Shown here in pieces: positions 19,965 to 27,819 of a DNA stretch of 48,425 nt. Numbering within the stretch: the first letter of the stretch is position 1; every line of letters starts with the position of its first letter. Source of the stretch: Candidatus Fimimorpha faecalis (lineage in GTDB: Bacteria; Bacillota; Clostridia; Lachnospirales; Lachnospiraceae). The stretch covers positions 1 through 48,425 of the forward strand of contig DVHN01000006.1 of NCBI GenBank assembly GCA_018712075.1, read 5' to 3'. The notes under the pieces are model-generated. The model saw only the letters and a list, made by a program, of their open reading frames with translations, ran no database searches and was not told the DNA's origin. The translations under genes were made by a program, and so were the position numbers.

Positions 19965-20543
19965 TCACATACAATCGTGATTATACTTTGCACGTTCTCC
20001 TCCGATAAATTTCGCCCTTGTCCTTGCACAAACTACATGAGCCTTTCCGATCATCTTTGTCTTTGTACGTACTGGAACAGCAACTGGAATCAAATGCATT
20101 CCAATCAAAGTATCTCCAATATCAATTCCAGCTCTTGCTCTTACTTCTTCCACCATAACTGGATGTTCCAATCCTGCATATGCCGCCGTTCCAAATGATC
20201 CGCCTGCTTTTAACTGAGGCACCACATTTACTCTTTCATATCCATATTTACATGCAGCTTCTTTTTCTATTACAAGTGCACGGTTTAAATGCTCACAGCA
20301 TTGAGCAGCAAGATAAAGCCCCTTTTCTTTCAACCGTTTATGTAACTGTTCAAAAATAGCTGCTCCAATCTCTGCACTGGAATGGGAACCAATCCTTTCA
20401 TTTTGTACTTCACTGGAAGAACATCCTACCACTACAATATCCCCCTCTTCCAGATTTGCCACTTCCAATAATTCTTCTAGCACCTGACAAGTTTGTTCTT
20501 TAATTTTTTCTAATGATTCATATCCGTTTTGTTCCTTATTCAT
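19965..20543 (-). CDS. UPF0340 / TIGR01440 family protein (YwlG-like)
   Basis: The 192-residue soluble protein has the family signatures VVVGCSSSEV near 40, GAAIFEQL, LAAQCCEHLNRALVIE near 80-95, and VPQLKAGGSFGTAAYAGLEHPVMVEE near 110-135, followed by GIDIGDTLIGMHLIPVAVPVR. Length matches the family. Biochemical function is unknown. A GGAAGTGG site precedes the ATG. It is monocistronic, with an unusual structured region of about 230 nt upstream. Confidence 0.88.
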   Translation of the reverse strand: MNKEQNGYESLEKIKEQTCQVLEELLEVANLEEGDIVVVGCSSSEVQNERIGSHSSAEIGAAIFEQLHKRLKEKGLYLAAQCCEHLNRALVIEKEAACKYGYERVNVVPQLKAGGSFGTAAYAGLEHPVMVEEVRARAGIDIGDTLIGMHLIPVAVPVRTKTKMIGKAHVVCARTRAKFIGGERAKYNHDCM

Positions 20544-20598
20544 ACTACCACTTCCAATCTGTTTTTTTCATAAAGCAGGCAAGCTTGCTTCAACCCCC

Positions 20599-20701
20599 AT
20601 GGGGATATCGGAAAATACAGCCATTTCATCCGATATTGGATGAAATATTTTTCTAACTACTATTATCTTATATGCAAACTTTATTTTCCGACGTTCCCCA
20701 T
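20599..20701 (-). ncRNA. Long imperfect inverted repeat, candidate structured leader RNA
   Basis: ATGGGG (20599-20604) and TCGGAAAATA (20608-20617) pair with CCCCAT (20696-20701) and TATTTTCCGA (20682-20691), giving 16 bp with a 3x4 internal loop. Inside lies a 9-bp hairpin, ATTTCATCC (20623-20631) with GGATGAAAT (20638-20646). On the minus strand, ATATCGG from the hairpin can alternatively pair with CCGATAT. It lies upstream of the UPF0340 gene. It could be a riboregulator or a small palindromic mobile repeat. No known riboswitch core was recognised. Confidence 0.45.
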
Positions 20702-20778
20702 ACAGTTTGGTCGCAATACCACCTGTCAAAACGACTTCTTACATTCAGATTACTCTTTTTTGATAAAATAGTCAATCA

Positions 20779-20988
20779 TTACTCTATTTTTTCTTCGTTT
20801 TGTGTTTTCCTTTTGACTTGTTTCTTCATTTTCTCTTTGGTCACTGCACTAGGCAAGTAAGGATAGAGTTCTTCATAAGCTTCCATTTCCGCTTTGGATA
20901 CTGGTGCAGCTGGAATCAGTCCTGTACAATCTGTTGTAGAAGCAGTGTTTACATAATCCATATCCAACAAATCAAAATCTTTTGGCAT
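20779..20988 (-). CDS. Small hypothetical protein (69 aa)
   Basis: The product has 69 residues. An acidic N-terminal half (MPKDFDLLDMDYVNTAS) is followed by TDCTGLIPAAPVS, with a single Cys, a Tyr/Pro-rich region YEELYPYLP, and a basic tail KKQVKRK. GGAGG lies 7 nt before the ATG, the best evidence that it is translated. There is no signal peptide or membrane segment. It sits between the secreted subtilase (with terminator) and the UPF0340 gene, with the structured region downstream. Function is unknown; the conserved-looking core could be a binding motif or a modified-peptide core. Confidence 0.68.
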   Translation of the reverse strand: MPKDFDLLDMDYVNTASTTDCTGLIPAAPVSKAEMEAYEELYPYLPSAVTKEKMKKQVKRKTQNEEKIE

Positions 20989-21081
20989 TTTTCTACCTCC
21001 AATTTTTACCTCTGTATTTAGTTTTATATACGAAATATAGTATAAAATTTTTTTATCTTTTTATGTATGATGCAAGAAGAA

Positions 21082-21141
21082 AAATAGCTGTTGAACAAAG
21101 TCAGATTAATGTAATAATTCAACTTAGTACAACAGCTATTT
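21082..21141 (-). terminator. Terminator of the subtilase gene
   Basis: AAATAGCTGTTG (21082-21093) and CAACAGCTATTT (21130-21141) form a perfect 12-bp stem directly after the stop codon. On the minus strand a TTTCTTCTT run follows. The loop is long (36 nt). Confidence 0.75.
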
Positions 21142-21142
21142 C

Positions 21143-23599
21143 TTATTTTTTTTCAAGTTTAATCTGTACTGCCTCCACACGAAGAGAACGTCCTTTTGTA
21201 CCTGCCATTGCTCCATTCTCTACCCATGGCTGCCATCCAATATTTTGCACATGCGTACGATAAACAATATTATATTGTTTTTCTAACTCCCCTGTTAACT
21301 TAATTTCCACTGCTTCCACACGAAGAGATCGTCCCTTTGTACCTGCCATCGCCCCATTCTCTACCCATGGCTGCCATCCAATATTTTGCACATGCGTACG
21401 ATAAACAATACTGCTCTCTTCTGGAAGATTTGCGGCAAGTATTTCTATTGCTTCCACACGAAGAGATTTTCCAGTCGTACCTGCCATCCCTCCATCTTCT
21501 ACCCATGGCTGCCATCCAATATTCTGTACATGTGTACGATAACTCAATTCAGGAATTTTTTTCTCCGTCTCTACTAAAACAGATACTTCTGCTTCTCTGT
21601 CTTCCCCCAATGCTATAATGATGTTTGCCAAATGTTTTTTTATATTTTGCGGCAGCCGTACAATAATGGAATGTTTACTCCACCAGAGAACTTCAAGCGG
21701 ACTACCATCCATTGTGATTGTTCCACTCATTTCCCAAAAATATCCATCTACTTCCAAATATTCCTCCTGTGTCTGCTCTGCTTTTTTTATAATTGGACGT
21801 GGATTATTTACATTGGACATATTCACAAATCCATTGGAACAATTTTTATTATCCAGCGCATCAGTCATAACTGTGCTTCCAATCACTCTGGCAACTAAAC
21901 AATCTGCTTCTTCCTCATATATTTGAGATAAAATTGCAGCCTGCGCCGTTACAACGGGTGCCGCCATAGAAGTTCCATCTGCATAATCATATGGATAACA
22001 TTCCGTACCGATCCCAATTGCATCTAGAAAAATGTTTTCTGGATGAGAATCAGCATAAGTATGAAACTCCATTTTTAACTGGAACTTATTATAATCCGTC
22101 TCTTCTGGAAGTGCTTGTGACACCTTTCCCCACACTCCAAAACGAATCACTGCATCAGAAAATAACTCACTAACTGGAATCCAATCCCCATTTTTATTCT
22201 TCACCCATAGCTTTACATAAACATCCTCTTGTGTATCAGATAACAAATGCATGGATAGATATACTGGAACATCGGATTGCTTTAATTCCACTGCCTCTGT
22301 ATAAAAAACAGCTTCGTTTTCCTTCATCGGAAGCTGCATACTATAATTTCCATTAAAATTGACATCTGTCGTCCTATTTCCAACAATTTCTCCATCCGAT
22401 AAGAACGAAAAACTACTTAGATCGGTATCAAAATCCCGATAAAACAGATTCTCCTTTGCCAATTCAGCTAGATACTGCGATTTATTTAACGGAACTGTAG
22501 ACAATATACCCGTCCCAGGAGCTGCAACATCGGTATAAACTGCACTATAATTTGAAAAGCTCGCCATTGTACCATCTGGAGTCATGGCATTCACAATAAG
22601 AGCATAGGGATTATCTCTCATCGCAATGGTCATATCCGACTCTTTATCTAAGTTTTTTCCGTCATTCCCAGCTGCAAACACAGAGACAACGCCAAGTCTT
22701 CCTAACTCCTTTACTGCATAGTCAATTGACTGACTTGGTACATCATCTCCCCAAGAATTATTAATTACTTTTAGATTTACTCCTAAGCTGCATGCCTGTC
22801 TCAAATAATCATATGCACGAATTGCATCAGAAAGCTTTCCTTTGTTTTGATCATTTAAAATTTTAACCCCCATCAATTCTACATTTTTCGCAATACCGCT
22901 AATTCCATGCTGGTCCCACGCAGCGGCAATCGTACCACTACAATGCGTTCCATGCCAATTGTCATCCATAATCTCGGTTTCCAAATATGGATTTCCCTTT
23001 GTATCCACTTTACAAGTATTCCATCCATACTCCCCTCCTGGGAGACTTGCCCAATTTGGATTTGCACTCTTACGCCACATCTTATTTTCTAAATCAGGAT
23101 GTGTGTAGTCAATTCCTGTATCCAATACGGCAACTACTACTGCATCTTCCTCCATGCTGCTCTTGTTCCATTGTTCATATCCAATATCAACTCCTACACT
23201 GCCATTTTGTTGTCCCTGATTCTGGCAGGCCCATTGATAATTAGAAAAATCTGGATAATTGGATATATCTTGGGCATAGATTTCCCGATTTTCTTCTACA
23301 AAAACAACCTCTGGATATGTTTCCAGTTCCTGGATCAAACTTTCTGTGGATCGCTGTTGAACGGTTAACTCCATTAATACTTGTTTTCCACCGCTACTTC
23401 TTACAGATATCTCATTCGTATCTGTATGTAATTCCATGATTACTTCTGCCTTTTCTAGCAAAGGACTTGGAACACTTCGAGTCATGGGCTGTTCGACACA
23501 AATAATAACACTTCCTGCCTGGGCTTCCTGTGCAGACATATTGAAACAAAACATCCAAATACTAAACCATGCAATGATTCCTACAATTTTTTTTAACAT
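21143..23599 (-). CDS. Secreted subtilisin-like (S8) serine protease with three ChW repeats
   Basis: The 818-residue protein has a signal peptide (about 1-28, ending QAQA-like), a prodomain (about 30-110), and a catalytic domain with Asp160 in VLDTGID, His216 in HGTHCSG and Ser544 in DGTSMAAP. The oxyanion Asn is in AAGNDG (311). A segment of about 160 residues with beta-sandwich character is inserted between APGTGILST (360-369) and the catalytic Ser block. After the catalytic domain come an IPT-like region (about 590-680) and three tandem ChW repeats (YRTHVQNIGWQPWV) of 46-47 residues. ChW repeats are associated with extracellular or cell-surface proteins of Clostridia. It starts 20 nt after the sirtuin-like gene, so co-transcription is likely. 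Confidence 0.92.
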   Translation of the reverse strand: MLKKIVGIIAWFSIWMFCFNMSAQEAQAGSVIICVEQPMTRSVPSPLLEKAEVIMELHTDTNEISVRSSGGKQVLMELTVQQRSTESLIQELETYPEVVFVEENREIYAQDISNYPDFSNYQWACQNQGQQNGSVGVDIGYEQWNKSSMEEDAVVVAVLDTGIDYTHPDLENKMWRKSANPNWASLPGGEYGWNTCKVDTKGNPYLETEIMDDNWHGTHCSGTIAAAWDQHGISGIAKNVELMGVKILNDQNKGKLSDAIRAYDYLRQACSLGVNLKVINNSWGDDVPSQSIDYAVKELGRLGVVSVFAAGNDGKNLDKESDMTIAMRDNPYALIVNAMTPDGTMASFSNYSAVYTDVAAPGTGILSTVPLNKSQYLAELAKENLFYRDFDTDLSSFSFLSDGEIVGNRTTDVNFNGNYSMQLPMKENEAVFYTEAVELKQSDVPVYLSMHLLSDTQEDVYVKLWVKNKNGDWIPVSELFSDAVIRFGVWGKVSQALPEETDYNKFQLKMEFHTYADSHPENIFLDAIGIGTECYPYDYADGTSMAAPVVTAQAAILSQIYEEEADCLVARVIGSTVMTDALDNKNCSNGFVNMSNVNNPRPIIKKAEQTQEEYLEVDGYFWEMSGTITMDGSPLEVLWWSKHSIIVRLPQNIKKHLANIIIALGEDREAEVSVLVETEKKIPELSYRTHVQNIGWQPWVEDGGMAGTTGKSLRVEAIEILAANLPEESSIVYRTHVQNIGWQPWVENGAMAGTKGRSLRVEAVEIKLTGELEKQYNIVYRTHVQNIGWQPWVENGAMAGTKGRSLRVEAVQIKLEKK
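21155..21542 (-). repeat. Three tandem ChW coding repeats
   Basis: Three in-frame copies of a unit of 138-141 bp encode YRTHVQNIGWQPWVE(N/D)G-MAGT-G-SLRVEA. The second and third copies, counted in the protein, are the most alike. High DNA identity implies recent duplication and likely copy-number variation between strains. Confidence 0.9.
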
Positions 23600-23618
23600 A
23601 TATCGCTTCTTTCCAGGT

Positions 23619-24353
23619 TTAATATCCCAACTGAGTTAAAATATTTTTTGGTTCATCACAAAATACAATATCCGCTTTCTCATCGGAATAATGGGAATTT
23701 TTATGAATAATAACAATACGGCTTCCATTAAAATATTTTATATAATTGGAAAATACTTCTGAATCCAGCGTCGTTCCTAAAACTAATAATACATCTGCTT
23801 TTTCAATTTCTTGGGTTGTACGTGTCATTAACTGACTATCCAATGTCTCACCAAATAATGACACAAGCGGACGAATCATTGTATTACAAGTTTCACATAG
23901 AGGAACTCGCTTTGAGGACTTGATATAATCCAGCGAATACATTCTTCCACATTTTGGACATTTATTCTGATAAACACTTCCATGTAAATTAATTACATTG
24001 TGGCATCCAGCTTTTTGAGGATTCTCATAGATATTACTCGTAATCACGCATTGTAATTTTCCTGCCCGTTCCATTGCAGCCAGTATATAAGAAGATGGTG
24101 TTGGCTCTAGGTTAATATTTAACATTTCATTCTTGTAAAATTCAAAAAACTTATCCGATCGTGTATTATAATACACACTAGTGAAGAGATATTCTGGTGA
24201 GACACCATACTTTTTTTCAATTTCATAAGCTCGCTCTGGAGTTTTTACAGTAATAAATCCCATCTCTGCCAGCATTCCTGAGCCACAGATTGCAACTGTG
24301 TACTGGCTCTTATCCAATATTTCTTTTAATAAATCTACATTACCTTTTATCAT
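23619..24353 (-). CDS. Divergent sirtuin (Sir2-like) protein
   Basis: The 244-residue protein keeps the Sir2 architecture: an NAD-site loop CGSGMLAEMG (23-32, replacing GAGxSxxSG), the catalytic His124 in NLHGS, a zinc ribbon with Cys132, Cys135, Cys153 and Cys156, LFGE (166-169), and GTTL (193-196). The usual TQNID motif reads TSNIY (105-109), losing the Gln and Asp that contact NAD and support catalysis in standard deacylases. NAD-dependent activity may therefore be altered. GGAGG precedes the ATG. It lies directly upstream of the secreted protease. Confidence 0.82.
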   Translation of the reverse strand: MIKGNVDLLKEILDKSQYTVAICGSGMLAEMGFITVKTPERAYEIEKKYGVSPEYLFTSVYYNTRSDKFFEFYKNEMLNINLEPTPSSYILAAMERAGKLQCVITSNIYENPQKAGCHNVINLHGSVYQNKCPKCGRMYSLDYIKSSKRVPLCETCNTMIRPLVSLFGETLDSQLMTRTTQEIEKADVLLVLGTTLDSEVFSNYIKYFNGSRIVIIHKNSHYSDEKADIVFCDEPKNILTQLGY

Positions 24354-24471
24354 TCGATATCCTCCTTTATTTTTAAATATTTACAAAATTTTCTGTTATA
24401 ATTATACAATATGATATAAATAAAATCAAGTTTCTTTGACAAAATGGATAAGGACATTTCACTTCAAAAAT

Positions 24472-24500
24472 AAAAAGAAACTCCGTCGGAGCTTCTTTTT
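24472..24500. terminator. Terminator after the NodB-like gene
   Basis: AAAAAGAA-CTCC pairs with GGAG-TTCTTTTT around GTC with one internal mismatch (24472-24500), with A and T tracts at both ends. It serves the minus-strand gene ending at 24548. Confidence 0.85.
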
Positions 24501-24547
24501 ATGTCTCACAATAAGCCAAATGCAACTTGTGATTTTTTATGTAATAT

Positions 24548-25687
24548 TTAATCTTTTGCCGAGAAATCAGCATTCAACTTTTCCTTTGATGTTGTTTCTT
24601 CTTCCGTACTTTCTTCTTTCGTTTTTTCTTCTTCTGTTGTCAATGCTGTTGTGACATTTTCCGTTTCTTCTTCCTCGTCATTTGCAGAATTTTTTTCTTT
24701 AAAAATTACATCCCATTCCTCTTTCAGTTCTTGCAATTCTTCTTCCTTTTGTTCTAACTCTTCAATATAAGAGTCGTCTTCTTGGTTTGCATCCATATAA
24801 GTTTGTAATCTTGTCTCATATAATTTTGACAATGTAAGAACTTCAACACGCTCACTCTCTTGTAATTCTTGAATCTCATCCAGAAGCGTACGATAAGCAG
24901 AAATGGAACAATCTAAGTTTGTATCTTCTAATGTACCGATGTATCTTGTGGAAAGCACAATTGCTGCTCTATGTTCTTCCAAATCTTTCATTATCTCTTC
25001 TAAGTCCAAACTTGTCTGTGAAATTTGTTTCACTCCAATCGGATTCCATTCTTCATTCCAATTTAATCCATAAAAAGATCCAGCCTCTCCAAAATGACAA
25101 ATTAGTTGAAATCCTCTCTCTTTTAAAATTTCTTCACATTCTTCTGCATAGGCATTTCTTTCAAAATAATAGCTTTTTGGGATGGAAAGTTTTTCTGTCT
25201 CCATTTTTTCAATTAATTCATCCAAACGTTCTATCCAAATTTGTCGATCTTCTTCCCGATTTAAGTCCAAATCATCCCAATTTCCAATCGCAACATCCCA
25301 TCCATCGTCCAATAATTCATTGTATTGTGTTTTTGTAATGCTATTTTCGCTCCCTGGTAATGCGCCATTCTGAATTACAAATGTACCTTTCCATCCATAA
25401 TCCTCAAAAAGCGGCTTTATTTCACTATATAGCTCTGACTCCATCTGATCGATACATAAGGTAATACTTACTTTTGTATTTCGTTCAATTTCCCTTTTTT
25501 CTTTTAATTCTTGGAGTTCTTCTTCTTTCTGGGTCATTGTTCTTTTTATATTCGTAATATAATTTGCTTGTTCTTCCAGTACTTGCTGCTGCTCCCTCTG
25601 TTCTTTCCCTTTTACAACCATAAGTCCAATTAAAGCAACCAACAAAACTGGAACCATAATTTTTCCAAATATTTCTAATTTCTTCAT
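24548..25687 (-). CDS. Membrane-anchored coiled-coil protein with degenerate polysaccharide-deacetylase-like domain
   Basis: The 379-residue protein has an N-terminal signal anchor (about 9-25, MVPVLLVALIGLMVVKG), a coiled coil (about 30-70), and a domain whose start (VSITLCIDQMESEL...GWKGTFVI) resembles the NodB fold. The metal-binding residues are not conserved: the expected GHEIGNHT region reads GWDVAIGNWDD. A second coiled coil (about 300-335) and an acidic Glu/Thr-rich tail follow. It is probably extracytoplasmic. Catalytic deacetylase activity is unlikely. GGAGG precedes the ATG and the gene is monocistronic. Confidence 0.68.
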   Translation of the reverse strand: MKKLEIFGKIMVPVLLVALIGLMVVKGKEQREQQQVLEEQANYITNIKRTMTQKEEELQELKEKREIERNTKVSITLCIDQMESELYSEIKPLFEDYGWKGTFVIQNGALPGSENSITKTQYNELLDDGWDVAIGNWDDLDLNREEDRQIWIERLDELIEKMETEKLSIPKSYYFERNAYAEECEEILKERGFQLICHFGEAGSFYGLNWNEEWNPIGVKQISQTSLDLEEIMKDLEEHRAAIVLSTRYIGTLEDTNLDCSISAYRTLLDEIQELQESERVEVLTLSKLYETRLQTYMDANQEDDSYIEELEQKEEELQELKEEWDVIFKEKNSANDEEEETENVTTALTTEEEKTKEESTEEETTSKEKLNADFSAKD

Positions 25688-25819
25688 TGTTACCTCCTAA
25701 TACCATACTGAATGTGGCATAAATTCATGGGTAAGCGAAACTTTCTTTCCATCGCTCCATTTTCTATCACATTATCCCTATATTTGTATTTCATTTTGCG
25801 GAAGTGATATGTGTCGTTT

Positions 25820-25848
25820 ATTATATCATCTTCATTTGTGAATCGCAA
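25820..25848 (-). promoter_or_regulatory. Promoter of the NodB-like gene
   Basis: On the minus strand TTGCGA (25843-25848) and a perfect TATAAT (25820-25825) are 17 bp apart. About 125 nt of leader follow before the start codon. Confidence 0.65.
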
Positions 25849-25851
25849 CCG

Positions 25852-25889
25852 AAAAAACAGTTGACCCCTACATAAATGAGCCAACTGTT
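25852..25889 (-). terminator. Terminator of the sufC-sufB operon
   Basis: On the minus strand AACAGTTG pairs with CAACTGTT (25882-25889 with 25856-25863), followed by TTTTTT, 16 nt after the stop of the SufB/D gene. Confidence 0.8.
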
Positions 25890-25904
25890 ACAACTAACGT
25901 CGGA

Positions 25905-26822
25905 TTATCTTAAAAATCCGTCTACAATTTTTTCCTCTGCCTCTGCTTCTGTTAGTCCTAATGTCATCAATTTTGTAATCTGTTCCCCCGCAATTTTTCC
26001 AATTGCTGCCTCGTGAATCAATGCCGCTTCGACATGATTTGCCTCCAACTGAGGAACTGCGCTAATATTGGCATGATCCATAATAATTGCATCACATTCC
26101 GTATGCCCATTGCATTTTGCATTTCCAACTAGACAAGATACAAATTTTTGATAGGAAGTATTCTTAGCTACTGACCGTGAAACAATATTTGCTCCACAAT
26201 CTTCTCCATTTAATTCTACATCGAAGTAACTTTCTGCCCTTTGTTTTCCATGTGTCATTAAACGTTCCATGACTACAAGTTTTGCTCCTGCTTCTAATGA
26301 AGCATTCGTTTTACGGATTGTAGAGTCCACCCCTTTAATTTGTACGGTTTCCATCTCCATATAGGAATTTTCTGCCATTTCTATTTCTGTTTCTGGATTC
26401 ATGATTCGTTCTCCATTGCCATCGCCCGATCCATAGTGTTTTTCTACATACTTAACCCTCGCATTTTTCTCAATAAAGAAACGATGAATTCCATCATGAC
26501 GGCTGGCAGCATCCCCTCCATTATGAATTCCACATCCAGCAATAATTGTTACATCTGCATCCTCACCAATATGAAAATCATTGTACACCACTTCTGTTAA
26601 TCCTGACTGACTAATAATAACTGGAATGTGTACACTCTTCTTTTTCGTACCTGGTTTAATAAAAATGTCCAATCCTGTCCCATCTTCCTTTGGTACAATT
26701 TCAATCTCATCTGTGGAACTTCTGCCAATACTCTTTCCATTTTCTCTTATATTATAAGCTCCAGCAGGAATTTCATGCAGCCCTGCCACCTCTTCTAATA
26801 GATGTAATCGAATTTGATCCAT
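25905..26822 (-). CDS. SufB/SufD-family Fe-S assembly scaffold (two-gene SUF type)
   Basis: The 305-residue protein is shorter than classical SufB (about 470) or SufD (about 420). It has the SufBD beta-helix core with AGCGIHNGGDAASRHDGIHRFFIE near 110-135 and the C-terminal signature CNGHTECDAIIMDHANISAVPQLEAN followed by EAALIHEAAIGKI, which holds the conserved Cys and His/Glu region. I chose the ATG at 26822 because GAGGAGG precedes it; longer readings run into sufC. It follows sufC by 34 nt. No sufD, sufS or sufU is adjacent, matching the minimal SufBC (SMS-like) systems of anaerobes. Confidence 0.85.
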   Translation of the reverse strand: MDQIRLHLLEEVAGLHEIPAGAYNIRENGKSIGRSSTDEIEIVPKEDGTGLDIFIKPGTKKKSVHIPVIISQSGLTEVVYNDFHIGEDADVTIIAGCGIHNGGDAASRHDGIHRFFIEKNARVKYVEKHYGSGDGNGERIMNPETEIEMAENSYMEMETVQIKGVDSTIRKTNASLEAGAKLVVMERLMTHGKQRAESYFDVELNGEDCGANIVSRSVAKNTSYQKFVSCLVGNAKCNGHTECDAIIMDHANISAVPQLEANHVEAALIHEAAIGKIAGEQITKLMTLGLTEAEAEEKIVDGFLR

Positions 26823-26856
26823 AACTTGCCTCCTCAACTTTTGCTCTGGTTTTTTA

Positions 26857-27585
26857 TTATTCCTGATTATAATATTTACAGCCACAACCTTTCGTTGCTT
26901 TGAAAATCTCAGGCAATATCTGTTCCTTCGTTCCTTTTGACACAACCTGACCATCTGCAATCATAATAATTTCATCTGCAATATTTAAAATACGCTCTTG
27001 ATGAGAAATAATCAGAATAGAACCATGAACACTCTCATGCATTTTTTCAAATACTCCGATTAATTTTTGGAAGCTCCAAAGATCAATTCCAGCTTCCGGC
27101 TCATCAAAAATTGTCATTTTTGTATTTCTTGCCATAACGGTAGCAATTTCAATTCGCTTTAACTCTCCACCTGAAAGACTTGCATTTACCTCTCGTTTAA
27201 TATAATCTCTTGCACAAAGTCCTACCTCCGACAAATACTGACAAGCTTCTTCCCTTGAAATTTGACGTCCTGTTGCTAGCTGAATTAAATCGTAGACCGT
27301 AATTCCTTTAAATCGAACTGGTTGTTGAAATGCATAGCTAATTCCCAAATTTGCTCGTTCGGTTACGGACCGCTGTGTAATATCTTCACCATTCCATAAA
27401 ATCTGACCAGCCGTTGGTTTTTCAATTCCTGCAATAATTTTAGCAAGCGTTGATTTTCCTCCTCCATTCGGTCCTGTTACAACAATAAACTTATTATCTT
27501 CCAATGTAAGGCTCACATTCTTTAGAATGCCAACTTTCTTTTTATTATCTGCTACATCAAATGAAATATTGCGTAATTCCAACAT
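26857..27585 (-). CDS. sufC: SufC-type Fe-S assembly ATPase
   Basis: The 242-residue soluble ABC ATPase powers SufB(D) scaffold rearrangement. It shows Walker A GPNGGGKST near 33-41, Q-loop FQQPVR, signature LSGGELKR near 142, Walker B MTIFDEPEAGID near 165-176, and the switch His in ISHQERIL. DEPEAGID in place of DEPTSGLD is typical of the SufC group. The start at 27585 has GAGGAGA upstream. It is first in a two-gene operon with the SufB/D-like scaffold. A palindrome lies just upstream of the ribosome site. Confidence 0.92.
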   Translation of the reverse strand: MLELRNISFDVADNKKKVGILKNVSLTLEDNKFIVVTGPNGGGKSTLAKIIAGIEKPTAGQILWNGEDITQRSVTERANLGISYAFQQPVRFKGITVYDLIQLATGRQISREEACQYLSEVGLCARDYIKREVNASLSGGELKRIEIATVMARNTKMTIFDEPEAGIDLWSFQKLIGVFEKMHESVHGSILIISHQERILNIADEIIMIADGQVVSKGTKEQILPEIFKATKGCGCKYYNQE

Positions 27586-27598
27586 ATTGTCTCCTCTC

Positions 27599-27613
27599 TT
27601 CGGCAATGCCGAA
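27599..27613 (-). promoter_or_regulatory. Palindrome ahead of the sufC ribosome site
   Basis: TTCGGCA-A-TGCCGAA is a perfect 15-bp palindrome with one central base, 13 nt upstream of the sufC start. In RNA it forms a small hairpin bordering the ribosome site, and in DNA it may be a repressor operator. No known regulator site was matched. Confidence 0.45.
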
Positions 27614-27676
27614 TCCGTACTCTATATTTTTACAAACACCTGTATATGCATTTGCAGTATATCATTCCCGTTCAGT

Positions 27677-27705
27677 ATTATAATATAATCGTTCCAAAAA
27701 AACAA
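27677..27705 (-). promoter_or_regulatory. Putative sufC promoter
   Basis: On the minus strand TTGTTT (27700-27705) and a perfect TATAAT (27677-27682) are 17 bp apart, about 90 bp upstream of sufC. Confidence 0.5.
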
Positions 27706-27735
27706 GCTCAGAGAACAATTATCGAGATTTAGACA

Positions 27736-27783
27736 TAAAACAGGCAGTTTCCAATCCCATAAAGCAGGAAATAGAAACTGCCC
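27736..27783 (-). terminator. Terminator of the sodium:solute symporter gene
   Basis: On the minus strand GGCAGTTTC (27774-27782) pairs with GAAACTGCC (27743-27751), and TGTTTTAT follows. The loop is 22 nt. Confidence 0.75.
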
Positions 27784-27819
27784 GTATCAGAGAAAGATTA
27801 GGAATATTGAAACTCTTTC

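Noticed and set aside
21155..21542. Regularly spaced repeats as a CRISPR array
   Set aside because: The 138-141-bp units are in-frame coding repeats of a protease, not short direct repeats with variable spacers.
25690..25884. 64-codon minus-strand frame in the leader of the NodB-like gene
   Set aside because: It lacks a ribosome site, overlaps the sufB terminator and the NodB-like promoter, and has unprotein-like composition.
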